The position numbers were made by a program, and so were the translations under genes. From the NCBI GenBank assembly GCA_910578325.1, contig CAJTQT010000001.1:248001-312000 (forward strand): 64,000 bases of DNA. The letters are read 5' to 3'. The notes below the pieces were generated by a model. That model was given only the letters and a program-made list of their open reading frames with translations. It had not been told where the DNA came from and did no database searches. Shown here piece after piece: positions 9,815 to 18,469 of this stretch. Each line of letters opens with the position of its first letter. Within the stretch, counting starts at the first letter, position 1. The DNA comes from an uncultured Christensenella sp. GTDB lineage: Bacteria; Bacillota; Clostridia; Christensenellales; CAG-917.

Positions 9815-11716
9815 TCACTTGCTCTGCTTATACTCCGGCTTTAAAAACATAACCGAATTTTTTGGAATATTCACCTTTATGGAATACGGCTGACCGTGCG
9901 ATGGTTTTGCCGTAGCCCTGAAAGACGGACGTCTTTCCTCTTCGCCGCCGTACTTTTTAAGCGCGGAAAAAAGTTCCGCTTTATAGGTCACCCCTTCGGG
10001 TACTCCCATCACGTATTTAAGTCTCTCGACAGGCGAAAAATTGACTATGCAAACAACGTACTCGCCGTCCGCCGCCCTGCGCATAAACGAAACTATGTTC
10101 TGCGAGTTGTCGTCAACCACAATCCACTTGAACCCGTCGTAAGAACAATCCAGTTGCCAGAGCGATTTGTTTTCGAGATAAAACGCGTTCAAATCCTTGA
10201 CAAATTTCTGGAACGCTTTATGCCTGGGGTAGTTCAGCAAAAACCAGTCCAACGGCTGGGCATAATTCCATTCTATAAACTGAGCGAATTCGTTGCCCAT
10301 AAAGTTCAGTTTTTTTCCGGGATGGCCTATCATAAAGCCGTAAAACGCTTTGAGTTCTTCAAACTTCTGGTCATAATCTCCCGGGATTTTATTTATTATA
10401 CTGCACTTGCCGTGCACTACCTCGTCGTGCGAAATAGGCAAAATGTAATTTTCGCTGTACGCGTAAGTTATGGCAAAAGTCAGATCGTTGTGATTGTCTT
10501 TTCTGAAAAACGGATCGAGAGAGATATAATGCAGGCTGTCGTTCATCCAACCCATATTCCATTTGAAGTTGAAACCGAGTCCGCCGTCGTAAGCGGGTTT
10601 GGTTATCATAGGATATGCGGTGGATTCCTCCGCGATAGTCAGCGCGCCGTGATATTTGGAAAGAATGGCGGTATTCATCTGACGCAGAAAGTCTCTCGCT
10701 TCAAGGTTGTAATTGCCGCCGTACTTGTTGGGAGCCCATTCGCCGTCCTTTCTGCCGTAATCCAGATAGAGCATACTCGCAACCGCGTCGCAACGTATTC
10801 CGTCTATATGATAAACGTCAAACCAGAACATAGCCGCCGAAATGAGGAAAGACTTGACTTCGTTCTTTCCGAAATCGTACACCTTAGTGCCCCATTCCTT
10901 ATGTTCGCCTTTACGCGGGTCGGCATATTCGTACAGCGGAGTGCCGTCGAAATTGCTCAGACCGTGCTGGTCGCGGGGGAAATGCGCCAGCACCCAGTCC
11001 AGAATGATGCCTATCCCCGCTCTGTGACAGCGGTCGATAAACTCCATAAGATCCTTCGGCGTGCCGTAGCGCGACGTAGGCGCAAACATACCCGTAACCT
11101 GATAGCCCCAACTGCCCTCGAAGGGATACTCGGTAAGCGGCATCAGTTCGATATGCGTATAGCCCATTTTTTTGACATAAGGGATAACCTCGTCCGCAAG
11201 CGCGGTATAATTTATAAAATTGCCGTCGTCGTATTTTTTCCAACTGCCGAGATGCATCTCGTAGATATTCATAGGACTGCCGTAAGGATTGTAGTTCTCT
11301 CTGTCGGTCATCCATTTTTTGTCTTTCCAGCGATATCCGGAAAGGTCGTACAGTTTGGAAGAGTTAGCAGGCGCGGTTTCGAAATGCAAACCGTAGGGAT
11401 CGCACTTGAAAACCACGTTCCCCGCCTTGTCGGTAACCGCATACTTATAGTTGTCGTACTGTTTTACCTTCGGCACGAACGCATACCAGATTCCGTCGCC
11501 GCTCTGTTCGGCAAGAGACATAGGATTTGCGCCCGCATTCCAGCCGTTGAAATCTCCGACGACAGAAACCGCTTTCGCGTTGGGAGCCCATACGGAAAAA
11601 TACCAGCCCTCCTCGCCGTTCTCCGCGCCCTTTACGGGAGCGAACATTTTGTAAGCCTGATAGTTTGTGCCCTCGTGAAACAGATAACACGCGTAACTGT
11701 CTCTGACTTTCCTCAT
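9815..11716 (-). CDS. glgB: 1,4-alpha-glucan branching enzyme (GH13 with CBM48)
   Basis: Introduces alpha-1,6 branches into glycogen. It is 633 residues. The N-terminal CBM48 has VWAPNAKAVSVVGDFNGW. The GH13 barrel has EMHLGSWK, ELMPLTEYPFEGSWGYQ, the nucleophile aspartate in DGIRCDAVASML near residue 309, the acid/base glutamate in IAEEST near 361, and ISHDEVVHGK. A C-terminal all-beta domain closes the protein. The start ATG is placed by GGAGGATT directly upstream. It is the first gene of the glycogen cluster and has a promoter about 95 bp upstream. Confidence 0.97.
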   Translation of the reverse strand: MRKVRDSYACYLFHEGTNYQAYKMFAPVKGAENGEEGWYFSVWAPNAKAVSVVGDFNGWNAGANPMSLAEQSGDGIWYAFVPKVKQYDNYKYAVTDKAGNVVFKCDPYGLHFETAPANSSKLYDLSGYRWKDKKWMTDRENYNPYGSPMNIYEMHLGSWKKYDDGNFINYTALADEVIPYVKKMGYTHIELMPLTEYPFEGSWGYQVTGMFAPTSRYGTPKDLMEFIDRCHRAGIGIILDWVLAHFPRDQHGLSNFDGTPLYEYADPRKGEHKEWGTKVYDFGKNEVKSFLISAAMFWFDVYHIDGIRCDAVASMLYLDYGRKDGEWAPNKYGGNYNLEARDFLRQMNTAILSKYHGALTIAEESTAYPMITKPAYDGGLGFNFKWNMGWMNDSLHYISLDPFFRKDNHNDLTFAITYAYSENYILPISHDEVVHGKCSIINKIPGDYDQKFEELKAFYGFMIGHPGKKLNFMGNEFAQFIEWNYAQPLDWFLLNYPRHKAFQKFVKDLNAFYLENKSLWQLDCSYDGFKWIVVDDNSQNIVSFMRRAADGEYVVCIVNFSPVERLKYVMGVPEGVTYKAELFSALKKYGGEEERRPSFRATAKPSHGQPYSIKVNIPKNSVMFLKPEYKQSK

Positions 11717-11807
11717 AATCCTCCGCGATGCAATACTTCTTTCGTGCAGTCAAATAATCGTCACGCCAAAATGTATTGTATATGTCTTATAATTATACTT
11801 TGCGTAT

Positions 11808-11837
11808 ATTATATCAAAAAAAACCGTGTCGCACAAT
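11808..11837 (-). promoter_or_regulatory. Probable promoter of the glgB-glgC-glgD operon
   Basis: On the minus strand TTGTGC (11837-11832), an 18-bp spacer and a perfect TATAAT (11813-11808). The remainder of the 266-bp intergenic region up to 11982 is very A/T-rich with runs of A and T, and holds no other recognisable feature. Confidence 0.6.
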
Positions 11838-11982
11838 AGCGATTGTATATTTTTTACAAAATTAATGAGTTTGCAAAAAACATTTTTGCAAATTTGTCAA
11901 AATTAACAAAAACCGCCAAAAAATTTCTGCAAAATTGTGGATTTGTACTATCTGCTGAAATTTTAAATTTATTTGTCGCAAA

Positions 11983-12774
11983 TCAACGTATTCTGTTTAT
12001 TCCCAGAACGGCGCTGCCGCTGCCGCTCATCACAACGTGCTCGTACGAGCGTTGCAAGCGGCGTATAAGTTCGCCTATATTCGGATTGAGCGCAACCGCG
12101 GGCGCGGTCAGGTCGTTAAAATATTTCTTTGCGCCCGATTTGTTTTCAAAGGAACACAGCGACGTATCGCAAGAGGGATCTTCCTCTTTCATCCTGTCGT
12201 AAAGCGCATAGCAAGCCGCCGTATCCGAACCGCCTTCCGCAATATACACGTCGAACTCGGGAACAGTTCCAGAAAAAGGTTTTACAATCTCTCCCACTCC
12301 CTCGACAACGCAGGCACCGCCCGCCGTCATACAGGGAACGTCGCTACCCATACTCAGCAAAAATACGTCATCTAACCGCGCGCTTTCCCCCAAATCACAG
12401 GCGCACGCGCTCATTGCCGACACCGTCGCCGCAACGCTTGCGGAAGAACCCCCGAGCCCTGCGCCAAGCGGCACACCCTTATAAATACGCAGTCTGCCAC
12501 CCACTCCGAATCTCTCCGCCGCCGCTCGCGCTTTGGGAATATAAAAATCCAAAAATCTATCTTTGTCAAAATCTTTAAATTGCGCCGAAACGCCCTCAAC
12601 TTCTATATCCGCGCTATCCGTTGCAGGAAAAAATTCAACCCTGTCCGAAAAGTCGGGATAGGGACAAACCGTCATTTGCAAAGTATGCAAACCGCCTCTT
12701 TTCCCCGTCACGGCTAAGGTCAGATTCGCTTTGGACGGCACTTGCGCCGAGTAAACCGATTTCAACGCTCTCAT
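11983..12774 (-). CDS. ispE: 4-diphosphocytidyl-2-C-methyl-D-erythritol kinase
   Basis: GHMP-family kinase that phosphorylates CDP-methylerythritol in the MEP route to isoprenoids. It is 263 residues, slightly short for the family (usually about 280-300). Key segments are the N-terminal PSKANLTLAVTGKRGGLH, the ATP-binding PLGAGLGGSSASVAAT near 102-117, and a C-terminal MSGSGSAVLGI in place of the usual MSGSGSTCFGL. No strong ribosome-binding site precedes the chosen ATG. It stands alone between the glycogen cluster and a divergent two-component system. Confidence 0.9.
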   Translation of the reverse strand: MRALKSVYSAQVPSKANLTLAVTGKRGGLHTLQMTVCPYPDFSDRVEFFPATDSADIEVEGVSAQFKDFDKDRFLDFYIPKARAAAERFGVGGRLRIYKGVPLGAGLGGSSASVAATVSAMSACACDLGESARLDDVFLLSMGSDVPCMTAGGACVVEGVGEIVKPFSGTVPEFDVYIAEGGSDTAACYALYDRMKEEDPSCDTSLCSFENKSGAKKYFNDLTAPAVALNPNIGELIRRLQRSYEHVVMSGSGSAVLGINRIR

Positions 12775-12835
12775 AAAAGTATTCTAACACGCGACGGACG
12801 CAAACACAAGCGATATCCGGACTCCGCATTAGACG

Positions 12836-12864
12836 TTGAAATAAATAACGGAATGTGTTACAAT
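12836..12864 (+). promoter_or_regulatory. Promoter of the two-component operon
   Basis: TTGAAA (12836-12841), a 17-bp spacer and TACAAT (12859-12864), about 30 bp upstream of the response-regulator start, which has the ribosome-binding site AGAGGTG. Confidence 0.65.
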
Positions 12865-12895
12865 TATTTATAATCCGCACAATGAGAGGTGCCGT

Positions 12896-13600
12896 ATGAA
12901 TTTCAACATACTTATCGCAGAGGACGACGAGGACATAGTAAAACTCATTCGCCTGTATCTTGAAAACGAAAACTACAATATATTCTGGGCAAAAGACGGG
13001 CAAGAGGCTCTTGAAGTTTTCAACCGCGAAAAAATCGATATCGCGCTTGTGGATATAATGATGCCGCGAATGAACGGATTCGAACTTACCAAAAGCATCC
13101 GCTCCAAAAGCAATATTCCCATTGTGATACTTTCCGCCGCGCATCTGGACAGCGACAAGATACTCGGGCTGAATCTGGGCGCAGACGACTACCTCGTAAA
13201 GCCATTCAATCCGTTGGAACTTGTTGCGAGAATAAACGCTCAACTGCGCAGATTCTATCATCTGGGCAACGTAAACTCTCCGGGCATGAGCGACGACGGA
13301 AAGATAATCGTCGGAGAACTCACTCTGGACACGCACCAACTTACCCTTGAAAAGAAAGGCTCTCCCATATCGCTCACCGCGACGGAATACAAGATACTCG
13401 TAATGCTTATGAAATCTCCGGGACGGGTATTTACGAAGATGCAGATATACGAGGAAGTCAACGGCGATTATTATGCCACGGACGACAACACGATGATGGT
13501 CCACATCTCGAACCTCCGCGATAAAATCGAAGACGACGCAAAAAATCCGCGTTATATAAAAACCGTCAGAGGGCTGGGATACAAGATTGAAAGACTCTGA
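12896..13600 (+). CDS. OmpR/PhoB-family response regulator
   Basis: A 234-residue transcription factor acting with the downstream kinase. The receiver domain (1-120) has the acidic pair in AEDDED, the phosphorylatable aspartate in LVDIMMPRMNG near residue 52, and the lysine in LVKPFNP. The winged-helix output domain (about 135-234) has LTATEYKILVMLMKSPGRVFTK and the terminal RGLGYKIERL. The last codons overlap the TTG start of the kinase by 14 bp, implying translational coupling. The stimulus and regulon are unknown. Confidence 0.93.
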   Translation: MNFNILIAEDDEDIVKLIRLYLENENYNIFWAKDGQEALEVFNREKIDIALVDIMMPRMNGFELTKSIRSKSNIPIVILSAAHLDSDKILGLNLGADDYLVKPFNPLELVARINAQLRRFYHLGNVNSPGMSDDGKIIVGELTLDTHQLTLEKKGSPISLTATEYKILVMLMKSPGRVFTKMQIYEEVNGDYYATDDNTMMVHISNLRDKIEDDAKNPRYIKTVRGLGYKIERL

Positions 13601-15350
13601 TTCCGACAGCATACAAACCGAAGTTTCCGACAAAACGGAATCCGCAGAAAAAGGCGGCGATTCTGCCGCCGTATTTGAAGTTGCAAAAAAACGCGAATCG
13701 GACAAAACGGAAAAGCGGGCAAAAACAGACCGCTCAACCAAAACCGCAGATAAATCCATTCCTGCTCCCGCCGTTAAAATCGACAACCGCAGTTTCCTTG
13801 CGCTGCTCATCCGTTCTTTCGTATCGTTTATGCTCATATCCGTCATAAGCGTCGCGCTGATAGTTCTGCTTGCGCTTTGGGCGACCGACAACGGAAGAAT
13901 AGATTTTATCGAACGCAACCTCGCAGACTATCAGGCGGACCTCGAAAGCGGGAGATACTCCGCCCTGCCTATACGCAGAATACTCGGCGACGCGGGCTGG
14001 CTGAACGTAGTAGACGTACAGGGCAATTTCATATACTCGTCCGACGGCGAGGAACGGGCGTACACTCAGTCCGAACTCGACTGCATCCACAATTACGGCT
14101 CCAATGAGATAATAACCTCGCGCAGTTTCAGAATGCCGAACGGCGAATTTCATTACCTCATATCGCGCACCGTCGAAGACGACGCCGACGGCGACGAACA
14201 GTATCTTCTGCTCGACGCGGAACTGCGCATAATATCGGGATCTATTTCCACAACCAAAACCAAATTTACGCAAAAAGAACTTGACCTGTACACCTACAAC
14301 TCCCGACACGACGGACACTCTATCGAAAAATACTACTTCACCGACGGCGAAAACGGATTCTATGCCGTATATCTGGATACAAACAAAAACAAAGGCGTCA
14401 CGCCATATCTGTTTGTGATTATAACAGTCGTAGGAATCGTGGCAATGCTCGTCGCGACACTTATACTCTATATCAAATATATAAACAAGCACGTGCAACG
14501 TCCGCTTAAAGCCCTCGGCTCGGCAATGTCCGACTTCGCGCAGAACGGCTATCGCGAAAAACTTGCGTTTTCAGGCACTAAGGAATTCGAGCAACTCGTA
14601 GACAGTTTCAACGAAATGGTGTCCCTGCTCGACGCTTCCGAAGCGCACAGAGACCTGCTCGAACAGGACAGACACCGTATGCTTGCAGGTCTTTCGCACG
14701 ACTTAAAAACGCCTATAACCATAATTCAAGGCTTTTCAAAAGCAATCCGCGACGGACTTGTCAACGACGAAGACAAACAGAAGTATCTTAATCTCATCAT
14801 AAACAAATCCGAAAATATGGGCGCGCTGATAAACGAACTGTACGATTACAGCAAGTTGGAGCACCCCGATTTCAAACTTTCGACAGAAGACACCGACGTC
14901 GCCGAACTGGCAAGAACCTATCTTGCCAGCCGCTATGACGAATTTGAGATCGCAGGTTACAACCTCGACGCCGATATCGCGGAAGTGCCCCTCGTCTGCC
15001 GCACGGACAAAAATCAGTTAACACGCGTTTTCGAGAATCTAATCAACAATTTCTTTAAATACACGCCGCAAAATTCAACTCTGTGTCTGCGCGCATACTC
15101 CGAACACGGCAACGCGATACTCATATTTGCAGACAACGGCGACGGCATTTCGCCCGATATGTACGAGGACATCTTCTCCCCATTTGTGGTCGGAGAACAG
15201 TCGCGCAACAAACAAGGCACGGGGCTCGGTCTCGCAGTATGCCAAAAGATTATTGCTGCACACGGCGGAACAATAAAACTCAATCCCGAACCTATGGATG
15301 GATTTACCACTCAATTTGAAATTTCTTTACCCTTGAAAGACTCGGAATAA
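13587..15350 (+). CDS. Membrane sensor histidine kinase
   Basis: Partner of the preceding regulator. The longest reading starts at a TTG overlapping the regulator stop and gives 587 residues. The first 60 or so are highly charged (Ser/Lys/Glu/Asp), so the true start is uncertain, although no better ATG occurs before the first membrane helix (about 72-97). An extracytoplasmic sensor region follows to a second helix near 268-293. A HAMP-like stretch comes next, then the H box GLSHDLKTPITII, the N box ENLINNFFKYT, the G1 box DNGDGISPDMYE and the G2 box GTGLGLAVCQKI. The sensed signal is unknown. Confidence 0.9.
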   Translation: MKDSDSDSIQTEVSDKTESAEKGGDSAAVFEVAKKRESDKTEKRAKTDRSTKTADKSIPAPAVKIDNRSFLALLIRSFVSFMLISVISVALIVLLALWATDNGRIDFIERNLADYQADLESGRYSALPIRRILGDAGWLNVVDVQGNFIYSSDGEERAYTQSELDCIHNYGSNEIITSRSFRMPNGEFHYLISRTVEDDADGDEQYLLLDAELRIISGSISTTKTKFTQKELDLYTYNSRHDGHSIEKYYFTDGENGFYAVYLDTNKNKGVTPYLFVIITVVGIVAMLVATLILYIKYINKHVQRPLKALGSAMSDFAQNGYREKLAFSGTKEFEQLVDSFNEMVSLLDASEAHRDLLEQDRHRMLAGLSHDLKTPITIIQGFSKAIRDGLVNDEDKQKYLNLIINKSENMGALINELYDYSKLEHPDFKLSTEDTDVAELARTYLASRYDEFEIAGYNLDADIAEVPLVCRTDKNQLTRVFENLINNFFKYTPQNSTLCLRAYSEHGNAILIFADNGDGISPDMYEDIFSPFVVGEQSRNKQGTGLGLAVCQKIIAAHGGTIKLNPEPMDGFTTQFEISLPLKDSE

Positions 15351-15381
15351 TACTATCAGTTAACGTTATAGATTTGCAAAC

Positions 15382-15618
15382 TTATACGGTTGGTCGGTTG
15401 CCGTCAAAATCTTCGTAGCACATTATATACGACGGCGGAACGTCTATAATTTTACACAGATTCGCCAGCGTTTCCAAACTGGGCATAGACCGTCCTGATT
15501 TGTACTGCGCTAATGCTCCTGTTGTAATACCTAAACGTCTGCATATTTCCGCATTTGTAATGCTTGCATTGTCTATTTCTTCTATTAATCTTTTTCTAAT
15601 ATCTTTGGAAGTTATCAT
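15382..15618 (-). CDS. XRE-family helix-turn-helix repressor, minus strand
   Basis: A 78-residue Cro/CI-type DNA-binding protein. The helix-turn-helix is ITNAEICRRLGITTGALAQYKSG, followed by RSMPSLETLANLCKIIDVPPSYI. It diverges from a second XRE gene at 15744, and three near-identical dyads lie between them, so both proteins are likely to act on this region. No other phage or plasmid gene is adjacent. Confidence 0.8.
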   Translation of the reverse strand: MITSKDIRKRLIEEIDNASITNAEICRRLGITTGALAQYKSGRSMPSLETLANLCKIIDVPPSYIMCYEDFDGNRPTV

Positions 15619-15641
15619 AATAATACCTTTAAAATATTTTA

Positions 15642-15719
15642 CTTAGTATTGCTAAATTTTGCTTGACATCTTAGCAATGCTAAGCATTATAATATAACAG
15701 TCAACTTAGTATTGCTAAG
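15642..15719. promoter_or_regulatory. Three operator dyads between divergent XRE genes
   Basis: Three 15-bp copies of CTTAGYAWTGCTAAR occur at 15642-15656 (CTTAGTATTGCTAAA), 15670-15684 (CTTAGCAATGCTAAG) and 15705-15719 (CTTAGTATTGCTAAG), with centres about 28 and 35 bp apart. The middle copy sits between the -35 and -10 of the plus-strand promoter and the third lies just downstream of the -10. The arrangement resembles a three-operator repressor switch. Confidence 0.75.
15663..15693 (+). promoter_or_regulatory. Promoter of the plus-strand XRE gene
   Basis: A perfect TTGACA (15663-15668) and a perfect TATAAT (15688-15693) are separated by 19 bp, slightly longer than ideal. The second operator dyad fills the spacer, so a bound repressor would exclude RNA polymerase. 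Confidence 0.6.
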
Positions 15720-15743
15720 CCGACATAAAACAGGGAGCAAATT

Positions 15744-15959
15744 ATGAAAACCTTAGGAGAGAAACTAAGAATCGAACGTAAATGGTGCGGAATGTCGATA
15801 GAGTACGTTGCTCTGCATCTGAACAGCAGCAGAAGTTGCATAGTGAACTGGGAAGCAAACAACACTTTGCCTAACATCTTTCAGTTGGCAAAAATCCTGA
15901 GCCTTTACGACATAACGTTTGAAGAATTGATTGAGGGTACTGAAATGGAGATAAATTAA
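15744..15959 (+). CDS. XRE-family helix-turn-helix repressor, plus strand
   Basis: A 71-residue Cro/CI-type protein. The helix-turn-helix region is MSIEYVALHLNSSRSCIVNWEANNTLPNIFQLAKI, followed by YDITFEELIEG. The start follows CAGGGAGCAAATT. It is divergent from the other XRE gene and likely autoregulated through the shared dyads. The composite repeat R3 begins directly after its stop. Confidence 0.8.
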   Translation: MKTLGEKLRIERKWCGMSIEYVALHLNSSRSCIVNWEANNTLPNIFQLAKILSLYDITFEELIEGTEMEIN

Positions 15960-15960
15960 C

Positions 15961-16310
15961 ACTCTATCGGGGGTTGCTTCTTCCTCTGCAAAGGTGAGAG
16001 GGTTAGAGTTTAAATGAAATGACCCCCTCTTTCGGGTTGCTTCTTTCTCTGCAAAGGTGAGCGTTTTAGACTTTAAAGGAAATAACCCCCTTCCTTCGGG
16101 TTTCCCCCGTTCACGTTCCCCCTACCCATTCGGGCGGGTCCCACGCTCGGCGGGGGACACCTGCGCCCTGCGCACAACAAGTAGCGTCCGCTTTCACTTC
16201 ACAAAATATGTTTTGTGAAATGAAAAATTATGCCACTCGTTCGCGGGCATAAGAACAACATTTGCCCGCTCACTTGTACTATACGTTGGTGCTTGTATCG
16301 CACTTAGGCG
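15961..16310. repeat. Composite intergenic hairpin repeat, copy R3 (5' part)
   Basis: Two tandem copies of the GGTTGCTTCTTYCTCTGCAAAGG start module (about 15973 and 16025) are followed by a roughly 290-bp stretch almost identical to R4 (16105-16395 versus 22811-23083). This includes the CGGGCGGGTCCCACGCTCGG segment, the long hairpin TTTCACTTCACAAAA-TATG-TTTTGTGAAATGAAA, the core TTATGCCACTCGTTC and the hairpin GCGGGCA/TGCCCGC (16243-16269). It is non-coding by inspection. Confidence 0.8.
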
Positions 16311-16688
16311 CGCGCCCTGCACGCGCTGAACTTTCTCTATCAGAGTGCTCGTCGTGTATACTCTCGCTCGGACTGACGTTATCTAAACTTCGTAACTGCT
16401 GTCAGTTGGTTTCGCGCCCTGCACGCGCTGAACTTTCCCTATCAGAGTGTTCGTCGTGGATACTCTCGCTCAGGCTGACGTTATCTAAACTTCGTATCCG
16501 CTGTCAGTTGGTTTCGCGCCACTGCCCGCGCTGAACTTTCCCTATCAGAGTGTTTGTCGTGTATACTCTCGCTCGGACTGACGTTATCTAAACTTCGTAA
16601 CCGCTGTCGGTTGGTTTCGCGCCACTGCCCGCGCTGAACTTTCTCTATTAGAGTGTTCGTCGTGGATACACTCGCTCAGGCTGATATA
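16311..16688. repeat. Tandem array of 102-103-bp units within R3
   Basis: Nearly four head-to-tail units start at 16311, 16413, 16515 and 16618. Each begins CGCGCC, continues GCGCTGAACTTTCYCTAT, and in the first three ends in a CTGAC/GTCAG-type hairpin followed by TTGGTTT. The fourth unit is truncated near 16688. Single copies of the same module occur in R1 and R4. Confidence 0.85.
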
Positions 16689-16730
16689 AAAATCAACCTG
16701 CTAATATTTATGCCAAGACGAGGAAAAATA

Positions 16731-16870
16731 TAAAACCGCACTATTGAGATGAGTGGCGCGAAAGAGGCGTTTTGCGAACCGCCTAACGTAATACCCCACA
16801 AAACGCGGAGGTTTTGTGGGGACCCCTATATTCGTACGTGACTGTGAGCAAAAGTGCCTTTGACGCAGTA
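16731..16870. repeat. Palindromic element H2, interrupted copy
   Basis: Starts TAAAACCGC and resembles H3. At the apex, where H3 reads AACGTACATATCGTACGT, a segment of about 40 bp is inserted that is itself a hairpin (CCCCACAAAAC with GTTTTGTGGGG). The right arm is degenerate and the closing CGCGGTTTTA is missing, so this looks like a decayed, invaded copy directly upstream of the intact H3. Confidence 0.65.
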
Positions 16871-16900
16871 TCAACGCAAATTCACAAATACTAAATTTTA

Positions 16901-17027
16901 TAAAACCGCGATATTGAGATGAGTGACGAGAAAGAGACGTTTTTGCGAACCGCCTAACGTACATATCGTACGTGACGGCGAGCAAAAACGCCTCTGACAA
17001 AGTCAATCGCTCAATAGCGCGGTTTTA
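16901..17027. repeat. 127-bp palindromic element H3 ending in the ypeB stop codon
   Basis: Same boundaries (TAAAACCGCG, CGCGGTTTTA) and same 127-bp length as H1 and H5, but with different arms that still pair: TATTGAG on both sides, CGTTTTTGC with GCAAAAACG, and apex ACGTAC-ATATC-GTACGT where H1 has GTGTAC-ATATC-GTACAC. Its final TTA (17025-17027) is the reverse complement of the ypeB stop codon. Confidence 0.8.
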
Positions 17028-18449
17028 CATAGTGCGGCTACCCATTCCGCCCTCATCATCTATAACATATAATATGTTTGCTTCTTCTCCTGTCAGTGCA
17101 TCTATATATACAAAATAAGTTCCGTTCTGTTCGCACTCGAATTCGTAGGTGAGCACTTCTTTTTCACCGCCGAGAGGAATGAGCGCGAGGCGACCTTCGG
17201 TCACAGCGGGAATCGACAGCGCGGAAGACGCCTGTTCGAGAGTTACTGCGGGCGACGCTATCTGCCTGTCGCGGTGATTAAAGACATAGTGAGTGGCATC
17301 AAGCCCTATAACGCGGCTGTCGCTCTCGCGAACTTTGACTTTAACAAGGTCGGAATACAGTATAACTCCGTTGCTTACGGGCGCGAGATTTATATAGCAC
17401 TCGCCATCTGCGGACGATGACCACACCACCTGCATTCCGTCAAAACCGAGTTTTTTCAGAAACGTAAGCGCATTCTGCTGACAGGTAGGACCTGCATCCT
17501 GTCTTGCGACCTGCTCCGCGCCGTTCGAGCCGGAGATATTGAACGCTATCAGCGCGCCGCCTTTTTTGGAGAGTTGAACGAATCCGTCCAGTCCGTCAAT
17601 ATTGAGCGCATAATTGAGCGTCGGAATATCTCCGTTGCCCTCGCCGAGGAACTCGACGTTTTTGATATCGTAATCGTCAAAGTAATCGGATATTATCTCG
17701 ATTCCCGTCTGAGTATCTATATCCTCGCCGCGGAGCGCGATTGCTTCTCTGTTTTCAAGAGAATCCGAAAACGGTCCGTCGTATATCATTTCGGGATACT
17801 CGAAGGAGGGCTCGGCAAACTCCGAGAACGCCGACGCGAAGCCTTCGAGCGCACCGCCTTCGCCTATAAACACCTTGCCGTTGTCAAGGTCGGTCTGTAT
17901 GCGGCGCAACGCTTTCATATATACGTCTGCCATATCCCCCATTTCGATAAGTTTTTTACGTTCGTCCGCAGTGAGAGATTCTCCGTTGGCCACGCGTTTT
18001 GCAAGCGTATGCGAATAATCGCCGAGTTGGTTGACGAATTTCTGCGCCTGCAAAAGTCCGTCGTCCTGACTTTCGAACAGCGAGAGACTGTTCTCCGCAA
18101 GGCTTGCCGAACTCCACACCTCATACAGCAAGGACTGCTGCATACGCGGAGAATTAGATACTCCTATCTTGCGCAAGGTTATACCCAAATCGCTTGCTCC
18201 GTCGAGGAGGTCGTAATACGCTCGCGAATATACCGCGTCCATCTGTCGCTGATACGTTTCGTGCGTTGTCACCGTTCTGTCCGCAAAGTACAGCGCAACC
18301 GACAAGCCGACAATCGCGCTTGCGCAAAGTCCGAACGCCGTGCCCAGCACCGCGGTTTTGACCACTCTTCCGTTTTTGGCTTTTTTATTCTTTTTGGATT
18401 CTGCCGATTCTTCGCAGATAATCACTTTCTGTTTATTTGATTTACTCAT
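17025..18449 (-). CDS. ypeB: YpeB-like spore cortex-lysis accessory protein
   Basis: Partner protein required for correct placement and activity of the cortex-lytic enzyme SleB during germination. About 474 residues. A charged N-terminus and one membrane helix (about 31-55) are followed by the long helical region typical of YpeB (SPRMQQSLLYEVWSSASLAE, NQLGDYSHTLAKRV) and C-terminal PepSY-like repeats ending DALTGEEANILYV. The ATG at 18449 is preferred over a GTG six bases earlier because of AGAGGTGAAT. It lies 20 bp after sleB. The TAA stop is part of palindrome H3. Confidence 0.9.
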   Translation of the reverse strand: MSKSNKQKVIICEESAESKKNKKAKNGRVVKTAVLGTAFGLCASAIVGLSVALYFADRTVTTHETYQRQMDAVYSRAYYDLLDGASDLGITLRKIGVSNSPRMQQSLLYEVWSSASLAENSLSLFESQDDGLLQAQKFVNQLGDYSHTLAKRVANGESLTADERKKLIEMGDMADVYMKALRRIQTDLDNGKVFIGEGGALEGFASAFSEFAEPSFEYPEMIYDGPFSDSLENREAIALRGEDIDTQTGIEIISDYFDDYDIKNVEFLGEGNGDIPTLNYALNIDGLDGFVQLSKKGGALIAFNISGSNGAEQVARQDAGPTCQQNALTFLKKLGFDGMQVVWSSSADGECYINLAPVSNGVILYSDLVKVKVRESDSRVIGLDATHYVFNHRDRQIASPAVTLEQASSALSIPAVTEGRLALIPLGGEKEVLTYEFECEQNGTYFVYIDALTGEEANILYVIDDEGGMGSRTM

Positions 18450-18469
18450 ATTCACCTCTTATTGCGTTC

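Noticed and set aside
9896..11839. A 647-codon open frame on the plus strand
   Set aside because: Antisense to glgB, whose full set of GH13 motifs is on the minus strand; basic, aromatic-rich composition typical of shadow frames.
12635..13918. A 427-codon open frame on the minus strand
   Set aside because: It runs antisense through a complete response regulator and the start of its kinase; no domain is recognisable.
15382..15959. Possible prophage immunity region
   Set aside because: Two XRE repressors and operators are present, but no integrase, structural or replication gene lies in the window.
16262..16534. A 90-codon frame with an internal repeat in the tandem array
   Set aside because: The repetition reflects the 102-bp DNA unit, which happens to be divisible by three; no ribosome-binding site, and the frame is lost in the third unit (103 bp).
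16311..16688. Possible CRISPR array
   Set aside because: Units are about 102 bp with no short repeat/variable spacer alternation and no cas genes nearby.
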